Assembly: GCA_013823135.1 (NCBI GenBank)
Contig: PNLP01000012.1
Location: forward strand, 1 to 64,000
Length of the DNA: 64,000 nucleotides
Direction of reading: 5' to 3'
Source: Planctomycetaceae bacterium
GTDB taxonomy: Bacteria > Planctomycetota > Planctomycetia > Gemmatales > Gemmataceae
Both the position numbers and the translations under genes were made by a program. Below are positions 36,153-44,922 of the stretch, piece after piece. Below the pieces are notes generated by a model. That model did no database searches and was not told the DNA's origin. It saw nothing but the letters and a program-made list of their open reading frames with translations. Numbering within the stretch: position 1 is the stretch's first letter; each line of letters begins with the position of its first letter.

Positions 36153-36198
36153 AATTCACATTTACTTGCCAATCATCCGCAGGAGGAACTCAGGGCGA

Positions 36199-36969
36199 TC
36201 ACGCGATGACGAGTTTCATCTGAACGGTTCCAACCTGCAGAATGTCCCCCGGTTTGAGCTGACGCGGTTGTTTTGGGGGGATGCGGGTTCCATTGATCCA
36301 GGTGCCGTTGAGGCTGTTCAAGTCCTCGACCGCAACAACACCCCCGGTGAATATCACGACCGCGTGCTGCCTCGAGCACCAGATTTGTTCGAGGGATTCC
36401 TGGCTCATGAGATCGATATCGACCGGTTTGTCGGCGAATCGACCGATCATGTTGCGACCCTCGTACAGAGGGTATTCCACGTTGATCCTCATCCCACGCA
36501 GGACGACCAACTTCGGCCGAATCGCAGGTGCGGCCGGGACAGGTGGTGGAGATTCATCGGCTCGGGCGGTCGCGGGAATCGTAACCGCCATGTTCTGTTG
36601 CGGATCGTTCATCGGGTGTCCCGGTAAGCCAGGGAGAGCGTGGGCAGTGCCTTGTGATGGAGATCCACGGCGATCGCGAGCTGAGGCACCCTTACCTCGA
36701 ACAGGAGGGGGCGTAACCTCCAGACCGAAGCGGGAACCTCGGGATGCCCCGTCTGGCTTCTCATCCAGAAGGAGAGTCTTCGGTGCAGTTGCAACCGGCA
36801 AACCGTTCTCGGGGGTCTGATCCGGGGCGTGGATCGGCTCCACCATGGGCGCGGGCAGACCAGCTGCACGAGAGAGAGCAGAGAGGCTGGTCAGGAGGTT
36901 GGCTCCACACCGACCGCACATTGCCGCCAAGTCTGGGTTATCGAACTGGCATTGTTGGCATGTGGCCAT
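36199..36969 (-). CDS. Zinc-ribbon and FHA-domain protein
   Basis: 256 residues from the ATG at 36969 (MATCQQCQFDNPDLAAMC). The N-terminal ribbon has C4, C7, C18 and C21. A long Pro/Ala-rich disordered middle follows, then an FHA domain (about 165-255) with EGRNMIGRFADKPVDIDL, SRQHAVVIF and LNSLNGTWINGTRI; the canonical Gly-Arg, Ser-x-x-His and Asn-Gly are all present, so phosphothreonine binding is likely. No kinase is adjacent; it may read the kinase at 23.8 kb or others. Confidence 0.88.
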   Translation of the reverse strand: MATCQQCQFDNPDLAAMCGRCGANLLTSLSALSRAAGLPAPMVEPIHAPDQTPENGLPVATAPKTLLLDEKPDGASRGSRFGLEVTPPPVRGKGASARDRRGSPSQGTAHALPGLPGHPMNDPQQNMAVTIPATARADESPPPVPAAPAIRPKLVVLRGMRINVEYPLYEGRNMIGRFADKPVDIDLMSQESLEQIWCSRQHAVVIFTGGVVAVEDLNSLNGTWINGTRIPPKQPRQLKPGDILQVGTVQMKLVIA

Positions 36970-37131
36970 CTCACTCGATCCTTCGGATGGGGCGAAACAA
37001 CGAAAGAATAATCCCATTCCGAGGAAGTGTAGCTCACAATTTCAGTGTCCCGAAATCCCCGTCCCGAACAGCCCCAAATTCGTCGTTCATCCAGCAAACA
37101 CTCAGCCCAGACAAGCTAATCTTGATCCAGG

Positions 37132-37449
37132 TTACTCTAGCGGAGAACGCACTTCAAGAGTTACCTCACCGAGCGGTTCCGGAGACGCGACCACGAATGT
37201 GACCATGTTCCTGGTATGTACATCTCCGGTGATCTCGTGGGCGAACGGACCCGCTTCAGGGACAGTGACAACAACGACCTCATTGAGAATCACCTGACAT
37301 GGACCAGGAATCTGTGTGCAGATGAGCCAGAGTTGGTCGCCGGGGTCCAGCGTCGCGAGCCAGCCGAAGTTCCGGGAGTGGCGAACGGTCGATTCGGTCG
37401 TGGTGTTAGCCCACGCACCACGGAGCCGGATTGTGTGCATCGAGGACAT
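37132..37449 (-). CDS. 105-aa beta-rich protein of unknown function
   Basis: Begins MSSMHTIRLRGAW and reads as a series of beta strands (DPGDQLWLICTQIPGPCQVI, NEVVVVTVPEAGPFAHEIT, MVTFVVASPEPLGEVTLEV). The layout recalls the jelly-roll sugar-binding domain of GH2 enzymes (strand, VILNE, then a final LEV strand), which appears as short stand-alone proteins in planctomycetes; that similarity is from memory. It starts 19 bp after the TPR gene stop and is probably co-transcribed. Confidence 0.68.
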   Translation of the reverse strand: MSSMHTIRLRGAWANTTTESTVRHSRNFGWLATLDPGDQLWLICTQIPGPCQVILNEVVVVTVPEAGPFAHEITGDVHTRNMVTFVVASPEPLGEVTLEVRSPLE

Positions 37450-37467
37450 CCGTGATGCGAACCAGGG

Positions 37468-38940
37468 TCATGCCGACTGTAAGCGGTCGTTCCACTCATC
37501 GAGCAGTTTGCCGATGTTCTTGAAGGTGAAGTCGAGATTGGCGAGTTCGTGGCCAAGATCAATCGCTCGTGGCAGGTCGCCGTTCTCGGCGCACCCACTG
37601 GCCAGTTGGAAGAGCAGCTCCTTCTTGCCACCTTCTTCACCGGGGGGCAAGGCCGTCAACGCTTCCTCGAAGTTACGCTGTGCGAGCCGCCAGTTGCTGC
37701 GTTTGCGGAAACACACACCCAGAAGCATGGCCGCCTTCCACTTCAGTTTCTCATCGCGACGGGCGATCTGGAGTTCCGCAATCGCCTCATCAACGAGGTC
37801 GGCCTTGAGCAACCGGGTTCCAAGTTCGATCCGGTGCTGGACATCGCTTGGGAAGCGATCCGCCTTGACCCTGTAGAGATCAATCTCGCGGGTGTTGATC
37901 TCCTTCAGGAGTTTCCCTCGGAGTTGCTGCAACTCCTTTTCCGAAAGGTCGCCGACGTCGTTGCTGTTCTCGGCCGTGTCGTCTTCGGCTGCAGTTTTAT
38001 CCTTGAACTTGCGGATCCGTGCCTCGGTGAGTTCGAGGTTCTTGCGAACCGGTGCGAGGTCGAGGTCCATGAGTTCGAGTTGCAACTGAAACGCATTCCC
38101 GGTCGGCCCGAGTCCTTGCTGAAGCGTGGCGCGTGCCCGGTCCGCGTGACCGTGCCGGCGGTAGAGGTTGGCAAGTTGGACGTAGAGAGATGGCTCGGTC
38201 GGGTCGGCTTCAATTCGCTTTCGGAGTGGGTCAGCATCGCGAGCCAGTTTGTCGGGCTTGCTGTCGGTGGCGCGACTCTCGATTCGCCCCAAAACGGGCG
38301 AATCCTTGCTCCCCGAAGCAGCTTCCTCGTACATCCCCTTGGCAATGGTATCGCTCGCGGCGAGATCCTTTGCCTTGTGCGCGGCCTCGACATCCGAAGG
38401 GTTGGACTCCTTGACGAGCTGCCAGAGAACGATCGCGCTCTTGAAGTCGCCACGTTTTTCGAATTGGCGGGCGAGTGCTCGGTTGAGCGTCGCATCTTTC
38501 GGATGCTTTTGACGAGCCTGATCGAGTGTAAACACGGCAAGATCACTCAAGCCGAGCGCGTCGAACGCTTCAGCCATGTCGAGTTGAGTGCCAAGATCCC
38601 ACGGATTGCGGCAAAGCACCTGTTCGGCGTGTTCAAGAGCCTTCAGGTAGTCGCGGTTGCGTTTTGCGGCTTTCACTCGCCCCTTCCAGCGGGGTGTAGT
38701 GAAGAATGCGAAACGACTTCCCCGGAGGTTATTGCCGTATTTCTCTTTTTGCGTTTTGCGAAGGTTCTGGCGATAGAAGAAATTCGCCGGATCGAGGCGG
38801 CAACATGTCAGCAGCAGGCTGATGGCGTAGTCAAGTTGCTCGTTGCCGATGGCTTCGCGGGCCTTGGCAAAGGTGTCCTGTGCGATGCGCCGCTGATCGG
38901 CCGTGGGGGACGGAACGGTCGGTGCGGGTTGCTCGGGCAT
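37468..38940 (-). CDS. TPR-repeat protein
   Basis: 490 residues from the ATG at 38940 (AGGAG ten bases upstream). Many helical pairs with TPR-like spacing: DYAISLLLTCCRLDPANFFY, DYLKALEHAEQVLCRNPWDL, SDLAVFTLDQARQKHPKDAT, and PSLYVQLANLYRRHGHADRA. A charged middle helix (NLELTEARIRKFKDKTAAE) separates two TPR blocks. No signal peptide or membrane segment. A protein-protein scaffold of unknown partner; the small gene that follows may be one. Confidence 0.88.
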   Translation of the reverse strand: MPEQPAPTVPSPTADQRRIAQDTFAKAREAIGNEQLDYAISLLLTCCRLDPANFFYRQNLRKTQKEKYGNNLRGSRFAFFTTPRWKGRVKAAKRNRDYLKALEHAEQVLCRNPWDLGTQLDMAEAFDALGLSDLAVFTLDQARQKHPKDATLNRALARQFEKRGDFKSAIVLWQLVKESNPSDVEAAHKAKDLAASDTIAKGMYEEAASGSKDSPVLGRIESRATDSKPDKLARDADPLRKRIEADPTEPSLYVQLANLYRRHGHADRARATLQQGLGPTGNAFQLQLELMDLDLAPVRKNLELTEARIRKFKDKTAAEDDTAENSNDVGDLSEKELQQLRGKLLKEINTREIDLYRVKADRFPSDVQHRIELGTRLLKADLVDEAIAELQIARRDEKLKWKAAMLLGVCFRKRSNWRLAQRNFEEALTALPPGEEGGKKELLFQLASGCAENGDLPRAIDLGHELANLDFTFKNIGKLLDEWNDRLQSA

Positions 38941-39048
38941 GGGAGAAGCTCTCCTGGCCGGGACCGCCGGCATACAAATAGCGTACCATAAAGTTGTAGT
39001 AGAACCGATCGCTTTGTCGTCACGGCCAGCCGTCAGAACTCAGTCGAT

Positions 39049-40050
39049 ATGAACACCGAGACTTTCCGTGTCGATCCCGTCAATCCTGACCCCGCAATCA
39101 TCGCTCAGGCTGCGGAATTGCTCCGTGAGGGCCGGCTCGTCGCATTCCCAACCGAAACGGTGTACGGATTGGGTGCCAACGCGCTGGATCCGGTTGCTGT
39201 TCGTAGCATCTTCACGGCAAAGGGCCGGCCATCGTCTAATCCTGTTATTGTACACGTGGCGGAATCCTCACAGGTAGGGAACGTCGCGGCAGAGTGGCCC
39301 GAGACAGCCGCCCAGCTCGCGGCGAGGTTCTGGCCAGGACCGCTTACCATCGTCGTTCCGAAAAAGGCCGGGGTTCCAGATGAAGTCACCGCGGGCGGGC
39401 CAACCGTCGCCGTGCGGTGCCCGAATCACCCGGTTGCACATGCACTAATTCTCGCGGCCGGTGTACCGATTGCTGCCCCCAGCGCGAACCGCAGCACGGA
39501 GCTTTCCCCAACGCGGGCGGAACACGTCCTCAAGGGACTCAACGGACGAATCGACTTGGTGTTGGATGGTGGTCCCTGCACCGGGGGAATTGAATCGACT
39601 GTAGTGGACGCAACTGGTCCCGTGGTGCGACTGTTGCGGCCGGGGTTAATCACGGCACACATGCTTGAAGAAGTGGTCGGGCGCGTCGAGACAGGCGCGA
39701 ACCACGAGGCCGTGGTACGTTCCCCCGGTCAGATGGCAAAGCATTACTCACCAAAGACGCCGGTGGTGTTGGCGGCAGACGCCGATGCCGAGCACAAACG
39801 ACTTCGCGATGCTGGTTTTAGAGTGATTTCCGTCGGCACGGATCTGATTTGGGAATACCGCTCGATCTCAGATAATCCCCAGGAATATGCAGCCGACTTG
39901 TATGCGCTGTTGCACGACCTTGACAACGGGAACTACGATCGCATCGTAATCGAAATGCCGCCGAATACTTCAGAGTGGGCAGCCGTTCGGGATCGGCTGA
40001 CGCGCGCTGCCACGGACGTTATCATGAACGACAGCAGACCCGACGCCTGA
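39049..40050 (+). CDS. L-threonylcarbamoyladenylate synthase (Sua5 type)
   Basis: Makes threonylcarbamoyl-AMP for tRNA t6A37. The YrdC domain (residues ~12-200) has GRLVAFPTETVYGLGANALD, KGRPSSNPVIVHV, FWPGPLTIVV and PIAAPSANRS. A linker VRSPGQMAKHYSPKTP and a C-terminal Sua5 domain complete the 333-residue, two-domain (Sua5-type) form. The usual partners TsaB/TsaD are not near. 52 bp before the FmdB-like gene. Upstream gene is divergent. Confidence 0.95.
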   Translation: MNTETFRVDPVNPDPAIIAQAAELLREGRLVAFPTETVYGLGANALDPVAVRSIFTAKGRPSSNPVIVHVAESSQVGNVAAEWPETAAQLAARFWPGPLTIVVPKKAGVPDEVTAGGPTVAVRCPNHPVAHALILAAGVPIAAPSANRSTELSPTRAEHVLKGLNGRIDLVLDGGPCTGGIESTVVDATGPVVRLLRPGLITAHMLEEVVGRVETGANHEAVVRSPGQMAKHYSPKTPVVLAADADAEHKRLRDAGFRVISVGTDLIWEYRSISDNPQEYAADLYALLHDLDNGNYDRIVIEMPPNTSEWAAVRDRLTRAATDVIMNDSRPDA

Positions 40051-40100
40051 GGGTCGATTTTCCCTATCCTTTGCTCCTCAACCCTTCGAGGTTCTCAACG

Positions 40101-40322
40101 ATGCCCCTATTTGAATACGAATGTCGTGATTGTGCTCGCCCCTTCGAGGCTTTGGTGAGCGCCAAATCGACTGAAACGGTCCGCTGTCCAGCATGTGAGA
40201 GCGTCGATGTCGCACGTTTGATTGGTCTGCCAACTGCTAAAGTCGTTGATGGACAACCGGCAACAAACTGCCGCGGAGACGGACCGCCGTGCGGAACTTC
40301 GTGGTGTGGGCGTAAGGGATGA
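40101..40322 (+). CDS. FmdB-like small zinc-ribbon protein
   Basis: 73 residues (MPLFEYECRDCARPFEALVS). C8-x2-C11 and C29-x2-C32 form the ribbon of the FmdB/CxxC_CxxC_SSSS family; the C-terminus adds further cysteines (NCRGDGPPCGTSWC). Its role in the family is not settled (regulatory or metal-related). A stop in this frame and the start at 40101 set the length; earlier residues read through from non-coding sequence. Confidence 0.88.
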   Translation: MPLFEYECRDCARPFEALVSAKSTETVRCPACESVDVARLIGLPTAKVVDGQPATNCRGDGPPCGTSWCGRKG

Positions 40323-40446
40323 CGCGGGTCCTGGTATCCTTGTATAGCTGCTATGTGCCGCCGGATAAACTTGTCCAATTTCGTGTCTTTCACGAATTTT
40401 CTGGCCCAATCTTGCGTCGAAAAAAGAAATAAGTCGCAGGGTTGCC

Positions 40447-40474
40447 TTGTGAAGACACGTGGGATAAATATGAT
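40447..40474 (+). promoter_or_regulatory. Candidate sigma-70 promoter upstream of the ArsR gene
   Basis: TTGTGA (40447-40452), a 16-nt spacer, and TATGAT (40469-40474). The spot is in an A+T-richer stretch and 127 bp before the ATG. The match is good but not tested. Confidence 0.35.
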
Positions 40475-40501
40475 GATTGGATAACCCTGTGGACGATTTC
40501 A

Positions 40502-40529
40502 TGTCCCATGAGGTTATAGACTTGGGACA
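40502..40529. promoter_or_regulatory. Candidate operator dyad for the ArsR-family regulator
   Basis: TGTCCCA (40502-40508) and TGGGACA (40523-40529) are exact inverted repeats 14 nt apart. A second inverted pair GTGGGATAAA (40459-40468) and TTTATCCCAC (around 40549) brackets it. ArsR-type regulators bind such dyads and often control their own gene; inference. Confidence 0.35.
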
Positions 40530-40601
40530 AATTTGTTGGGTGACAATCGTTTATCCCACCCATTCCCAAACCCTCGCCTCCCCACTTTCAGGTACGCTGC
40601 A

Positions 40602-40913
40602 ATGACTGACAAGAAACAAGCGAAAGACTGTGCGGACATGCTGCAAGCGATTGCAGAACCCAATCGCATCCGGATCATCGAATGCCTTCGCACAGGGTCG
40701 ATGAATGTGACTCAGTTGGCCAAGGCTTTGAGCGTTGAAATCGTGAACGTGTCGCATCACCTGGGTGTGCTTCGGACCGCGGGTTTGGTTCAGGACGAGA
40801 AGAACGGTCGTTTCGTGGTATACTCGTTGCACCCCAAGATTTTCAACAACGATAACAACAAGGCGACTCACCTCGACCTCGGTTGGTGCCGGATCGAAAT
40901 CCCACACAACTGA
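40602..40913 (+). CDS. ArsR-family winged-helix transcriptional regulator
   Basis: 103 residues (MTDKKQAKDCADMLQAIAEP). IAEPNRIRIIECLRTGSMNV and TQLAKALSVEIVNVSHHLGV make the winged helix typical of ArsR/SmtB proteins, and RFVVYSLHPKIF is the wing. The CVC-type metal site of classic ArsR is absent, so the inducer is unknown. No target gene next to it in the same operon. A terminator follows at 40938-40970. Confidence 0.88.
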   Translation: MTDKKQAKDCADMLQAIAEPNRIRIIECLRTGSMNVTQLAKALSVEIVNVSHHLGVLRTAGLVQDEKNGRFVVYSLHPKIFNNDNNKATHLDLGWCRIEIPHN

Positions 40914-40937
40914 GTGTTCCAGCCACGCTGCCGAATC

Positions 40938-40970
40938 GAGAAAGCCCACACAACTCGTGTGGGCTTTCTC
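40938..40970 (+). terminator. Intrinsic terminator after the ArsR gene
   Basis: GAGAAAGCCCACACAACTCG then TGTGGGCTTTCTC forms a long stem, followed on the plus strand by GTTTTGC. It also lies just beyond the 3' end of the minus-strand sigma-fusion gene at 41014. Confidence 0.85.
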
Positions 40971-41013
40971 GTTTTGCAAAACCCTCGGTGCGATCACCTC
41001 GGTTCGGTGGTGG

Positions 41014-42750
41014 TCACGGCTGTGGGATCATCGGTGGAGGGAGCAGTGGTTGAAACTGCTTCGCATTCGCGGCGGTCGTCACGTAGTAGATGTTCCCCGC
41101 ATACACCAACTTCAGGTCAGCCATGTCTGCAATCACTCGAAGGGCATCGTAGAGTCGCACATCACCCAAGGTTAGGGTAAGCGGGGCTTTCTTTTCTTGC
41201 CCCTCACACCGCGGGTCCAGAATGATGTTCGCGCCGGACTGTTTCCGCAAATCCCCGAGAATATCGGCTAACGGCTTACGCTCGGCAGCCACGCTCACCA
41301 CACCTCCGTAGATCTGCTCGTTGAGAACTTTCGGTCCAATGATCGGCCCCCCTTCGGAATTAGGATCCAGGGGATTCACTCCTGGCCGCGAGGGTGGGAC
41401 GAATGCAGGAACGATGAGGAGTTGCGATCCACGGAGTTGGAAGGTACACGGATGATCTATAACTATCACTTGCGCCAGTGCATCGGACAAAACATCGACT
41501 ATCGGGAGCTTGTCTGACTTCGGGGGCAGGCTCACTTTTGTCTGGTAGATACTTTCCAGGAACACGGATGGCTCGACAGTGCCCATGTCAGCACCTAAGA
41601 TCCCTACCCGTCGGAACGCAGCCACATCCACACGGATCACGAGATCGCTCATTTCTTCGATCCTGTGGAAGATGTCTGATATCGCAACTCCTCCTTTAAA
41701 TTCCACCTTTACGCCAAACGGTTTGAGGAGGACGGCACCCGTCGAGCCCTCGGCTTTCACCTCGGATGCAATTTTCTTCACTTCGGGCGGTGCAACGTTC
41801 GGGTCGGCTTGTACCGGCATCGGTGCGAGTGCCGTGAGCTTCTCGATCGGAGCTTTCGCGACGGGTTTGGCAGGATCGGCGGCGGTAGCGTAGTAGATCC
41901 CCGCCCCTGCCCCGCCGAGAAGTCCGAGTGTCAGGCAAAGAATCCCCGCGAGGCGTAATTTCGTTGTCATCATTGTTCCCACTCCATTTGCAAGGTTTGC
42001 GACCGCGGGCGACAGTGCCCCGGCCCCGTGTCCGGCTGCCTCCGCGAGCACAGCACGAACCGTGATCGAAACGAGTTCTTGAATTGCCGAACGGTCGGCC
42101 GCACCGAGCGGCCCACCGAGAACTTGCTCCAGCGTGATCCCAATTCCCAGCGCGATGCCGCGCCGCGTGAGCCGATTCTGCAACCGCTTCCGGGCGGTAC
42201 TCAGCCGAGAGTCGACGGTACCAACTGGTACGCCCAGCGCGGCCGCCGCCTCCGAGTTCGATTGCCCCTCAATCAGGCACAACACAACGACTGCCCGGAA
42301 CTTGTCCGGTAGACCCGCGAGTTCGCTGTCGATGATCGCTTTGAGTTCCTGAGTTTCCCATGTGCTCGTTGGCGGTTCTGGCATCGGCACCTCGGCAGTG
42401 AGGGACGCCGAAGCGGGCAGCCGCGCCCGCCGACCGGCGGCTTTCAGCGAGATCAAGTACGCCACACGGTAGAGCCATCCAGCGATAGAATCGCGCTGGC
42501 CGATGGACCGGGCCGAAGTCGCGAGTGCCAGGAACACAGCCTGGAAGGCGTCTTCGGCATCGCTATCCCGGCCGAGTTGCCGCCGACAGACGGACATCAC
42601 CATCGGCCCATGCCTGCGAACGAGCCCAGCAAACGACGACTCGTCGGCGGTTCGGATGAACCGTTCGAGGAGGTCCGCATCAGAATCGGCCGCGGGCGGC
42701 AGTTGTAACCGTGCGACAAAGCTGAACAACCCGCGAGATGAAGCACTCAT
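41014..42750 (-). CDS. ECF sigma factor fused to a membrane helix and an extracytoplasmic domain
   Basis: 578 residues from the ATG at 42750 (GGAGG just upstream). Sigma region 2 at about 25-100 (DADLLERFIRTADESSFAGL, DAEDAFQAVFLALA), region 4 at about 135-195 (LPDKFRAVVVLCLIEGQSNS, GVPVGTVDSRLSTARKRL), then one transmembrane helix (about 266-288, LRLAGILCLTLGLLGG) and about 290 periplasmic residues. The latter end in a secretin/TonB-short-domain-like segment (RKPLADILGDLRKQSG, YDALRVIADMADLKL). Such ECF proteins with large C-terminal fusions (Gob-type) are known in planctomycetes. No anti-sigma gene follows. Confidence 0.88.
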   Translation of the reverse strand: MSASSRGLFSFVARLQLPPAADSDADLLERFIRTADESSFAGLVRRHGPMVMSVCRRQLGRDSDAEDAFQAVFLALATSARSIGQRDSIAGWLYRVAYLISLKAAGRRARLPASASLTAEVPMPEPPTSTWETQELKAIIDSELAGLPDKFRAVVVLCLIEGQSNSEAAAALGVPVGTVDSRLSTARKRLQNRLTRRGIALGIGITLEQVLGGPLGAADRSAIQELVSITVRAVLAEAAGHGAGALSPAVANLANGVGTMMTTKLRLAGILCLTLGLLGGAGAGIYYATAADPAKPVAKAPIEKLTALAPMPVQADPNVAPPEVKKIASEVKAEGSTGAVLLKPFGVKVEFKGGVAISDIFHRIEEMSDLVIRVDVAAFRRVGILGADMGTVEPSVFLESIYQTKVSLPPKSDKLPIVDVLSDALAQVIVIDHPCTFQLRGSQLLIVPAFVPPSRPGVNPLDPNSEGGPIIGPKVLNEQIYGGVVSVAAERKPLADILGDLRKQSGANIILDPRCEGQEKKAPLTLTLGDVRLYDALRVIADMADLKLVYAGNIYYVTTAANAKQFQPLLPPPMIPQP

Positions 42751-43057
42751 CGCCACCTCCGAAATGCCGACACCCATACAGTTCCCGGCCGCTGATCGGT
42801 ACTTCGAAAAAATCTGAGAAATGGTCACACACATCCAATGGGAAGTCGTGCGAACTCACCGACTTCATCGGGATCGAATACTCAGAATCCTACCTCACCA
42901 CGCTGACATGTAAGCACGATGCTAACCCAGAAGGATGAGTTGCACCAGACGGTAGCAAGCGAACCTGGAGTGCAAGACGTGAAACGAGGTTGTCGATTTG
43001 TGGATTTGCCGAGAATTTGATTTGCTTCCAGAGATTCGTTACGCAAGATACTTATGT

Positions 43058-44890
43058 TCACTTACCCAATGCTGGGTTGGGCGCAGGAAGCGTGAGCCAG
43101 TCGGGAACGCCAATTTCGCCAAGTGGGTTCACAACTTCGAACACCACGTACCGCCCTGAGCGGAATACAAGTTTCTGGTTCCATGGGAACTTGGCTCGTT
43201 CCGAATCGGGGAACCATCGCGGCAACTGAAGGGGATCGCCGCCTTCGCCGGGTGCCTGCGGCAGGTCGCGATCCCACACCATGCGTGCGAGGTCGGCAAC
43301 GACGTACCGCTGGCGACTCTCTCGCACATCTTTCGCGACACGTTGCCTCACCCAGTCATCTTTTGAGTCAATTGCCATCACCGTACCGAAGTGCATGTAC
43401 CGCGTGGCCGGTTCGAGATCGAGCATGAGGTAGAGGGAGTGCGTGCTGTCGTTCCAGCAGTTCAGTTCCCCCGGCCCGAGTGGCGGGTCGAGCGTGCGGA
43501 GGAAGCGTGCCACGTCTTCGAGTCGTTCCCAGTTCACGCCACAGTGAATGTTGATGTATGTCCCCAGCCGATTACGCATCTCGGGTGTGCTCCCCTCCCG
43601 CCAGCACCGGGGCCACAACTTGAGGCTTCGCGGGTGAGTGAGCGGATAGTAGTGCTCCAACCTGATTGCTGGGAAACCAGGGCCTGGTATCTGAGCAGGG
43701 GGCACGAGCGAGGTGAAGTTCAGCAACACGCCGAGAAACACGAACCACAGCAGATACACGAAGCCGAACGCCAAGCGGTGGGTTGCGATGACCGCCATTC
43801 CAAGCAGCAGCACGGGCACCTGAACGTACTCGAACCCACGCTGGAAAACGACCGCCTGTGCGAGCCACCCGAGGTACATCACCGCCAGGAGAAGCCGAGC
43901 AGTTGCGACCGCCTCGGCTTCCGCCGCCGAGTACAGCCAGGGCGTGCCCCACACACGACGTGGCGGACCTGGCCTTCGCGAGAACAACCGCCCTTCCCAC
44001 AGTGCCAGCAGTGCCAGCGGAATCGCCAGGTTGTGCAACAACCCCCACGGGCGGAACACCTCGAAAGTGTAAATCGCACGCTGGCCCATGTCGGCGTACA
44101 CATCGGCCACGTAGTTCGGGTTCCACTCCAGGAACACCTCAAGGAAGTACGGCCACGCACCGGTGCCGACCAGCCATGCGACCCCGGCACCGCCCGCGAC
44201 CACACCACCGACAAGCAGGCCCGCGAAGTCGATGACCACCCGCTTTCCCGGTTCCTGCCGGCGAATCAGAATCACGGACGCCACCCACAACAGAAATGCG
44301 GGAATCACGACATGCGGCTTGATCCACACCGCAGCGCCCCAGAAGAATCCCTCAATCGTGGAATGCTCAGTGAGCGACGTGGTACGTTCACCTTCGGCCC
44401 GCGTGACTCGCCTCAGCCGCATCCGGGCAGCGACCAGCGCCGGGAGCAGCATCCACGAATCCCGCTGCATGTGGCTGAATTCCGACGAATATGGGTAGAA
44501 GAGCGCGACCGCGGCAGCCAGCCACGCGACGGAAGACGCACTCGCACCCGCCCGACGAACCCAGCCCAGAAGCAAAGCGACCTCCGCCGCGATCACGAGG
44601 AGATCGACGGCCCGAAGGGCTTCGTAGCTCCAGCCGAACAGAAACCGAACGGCGGCCATCGCCCAGGAAATGCCCGGCAGGTTGGTGTCGAAGATGTCGC
44701 GGTAATAGACGCCGCCACGCAGGATCGACCGGGTCGCCATGTCGTAAAGCGTGACATCGACCCACGGCGGCAGACAGAGGAAGAACGGCACGCCCACGAC
44801 GAGAGCGAGAACCGCGACAATCCACCCTGCCCCGGCCGATCGCCAGGGAACGAATCGGCAGTGTGGACTGGGCTGGGGCTCGGTGGGCAT
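43058..44890 (-). CDS. Multi-pass membrane protein, GT-C glycosyltransferase-like
   Basis: 610 residues with about ten hydrophobic segments (for example WIVAVLALVVGVPFFLC, VIPAFLLWVASVILI, FAGLLVGGVVAGGAGVAWLV), then a soluble C-terminal part of about 170 residues (TPEMRNRLGTYINIHCGVNW, RYVVADLARMVWDRD). The early WVDVTLYDMATRSILRGGVY loop recalls the acidic catalytic loop of lipid-linked-sugar glycosyltransferases (ArnT/PMT-like). The acceptor is unknown. No clear operon partner. Confidence 0.72.
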   Translation of the reverse strand: MPTEPQPSPHCRFVPWRSAGAGWIVAVLALVVGVPFFLCLPPWVDVTLYDMATRSILRGGVYYRDIFDTNLPGISWAMAAVRFLFGWSYEALRAVDLLVIAAEVALLLGWVRRAGASASSVAWLAAAVALFYPYSSEFSHMQRDSWMLLPALVAARMRLRRVTRAEGERTTSLTEHSTIEGFFWGAAVWIKPHVVIPAFLLWVASVILIRRQEPGKRVVIDFAGLLVGGVVAGGAGVAWLVGTGAWPYFLEVFLEWNPNYVADVYADMGQRAIYTFEVFRPWGLLHNLAIPLALLALWEGRLFSRRPGPPRRVWGTPWLYSAAEAEAVATARLLLAVMYLGWLAQAVVFQRGFEYVQVPVLLLGMAVIATHRLAFGFVYLLWFVFLGVLLNFTSLVPPAQIPGPGFPAIRLEHYYPLTHPRSLKLWPRCWREGSTPEMRNRLGTYINIHCGVNWERLEDVARFLRTLDPPLGPGELNCWNDSTHSLYLMLDLEPATRYMHFGTVMAIDSKDDWVRQRVAKDVRESRQRYVVADLARMVWDRDLPQAPGEGGDPLQLPRWFPDSERAKFPWNQKLVFRSGRYVVFEVVNPLGEIGVPDWLTLPAPNPALGK

Positions 44891-44922
44891 GAGTTGTAAC
44901 GGCGATGCGGGTGGGAGATCGA

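Noticed and set aside
37549..38991. 480-codon plus-strand frame opposite the TPR gene
   Set aside because: The minus strand has a regular TPR helix pattern and a ribosome site; the antisense frame has no recognisable feature.
43391..44899. 502-codon plus-strand frame opposite the membrane protein gene
   Set aside because: The minus-strand product has regular hydrophobic segments; the antisense reading is a His/Arg/Pro-rich artefact.
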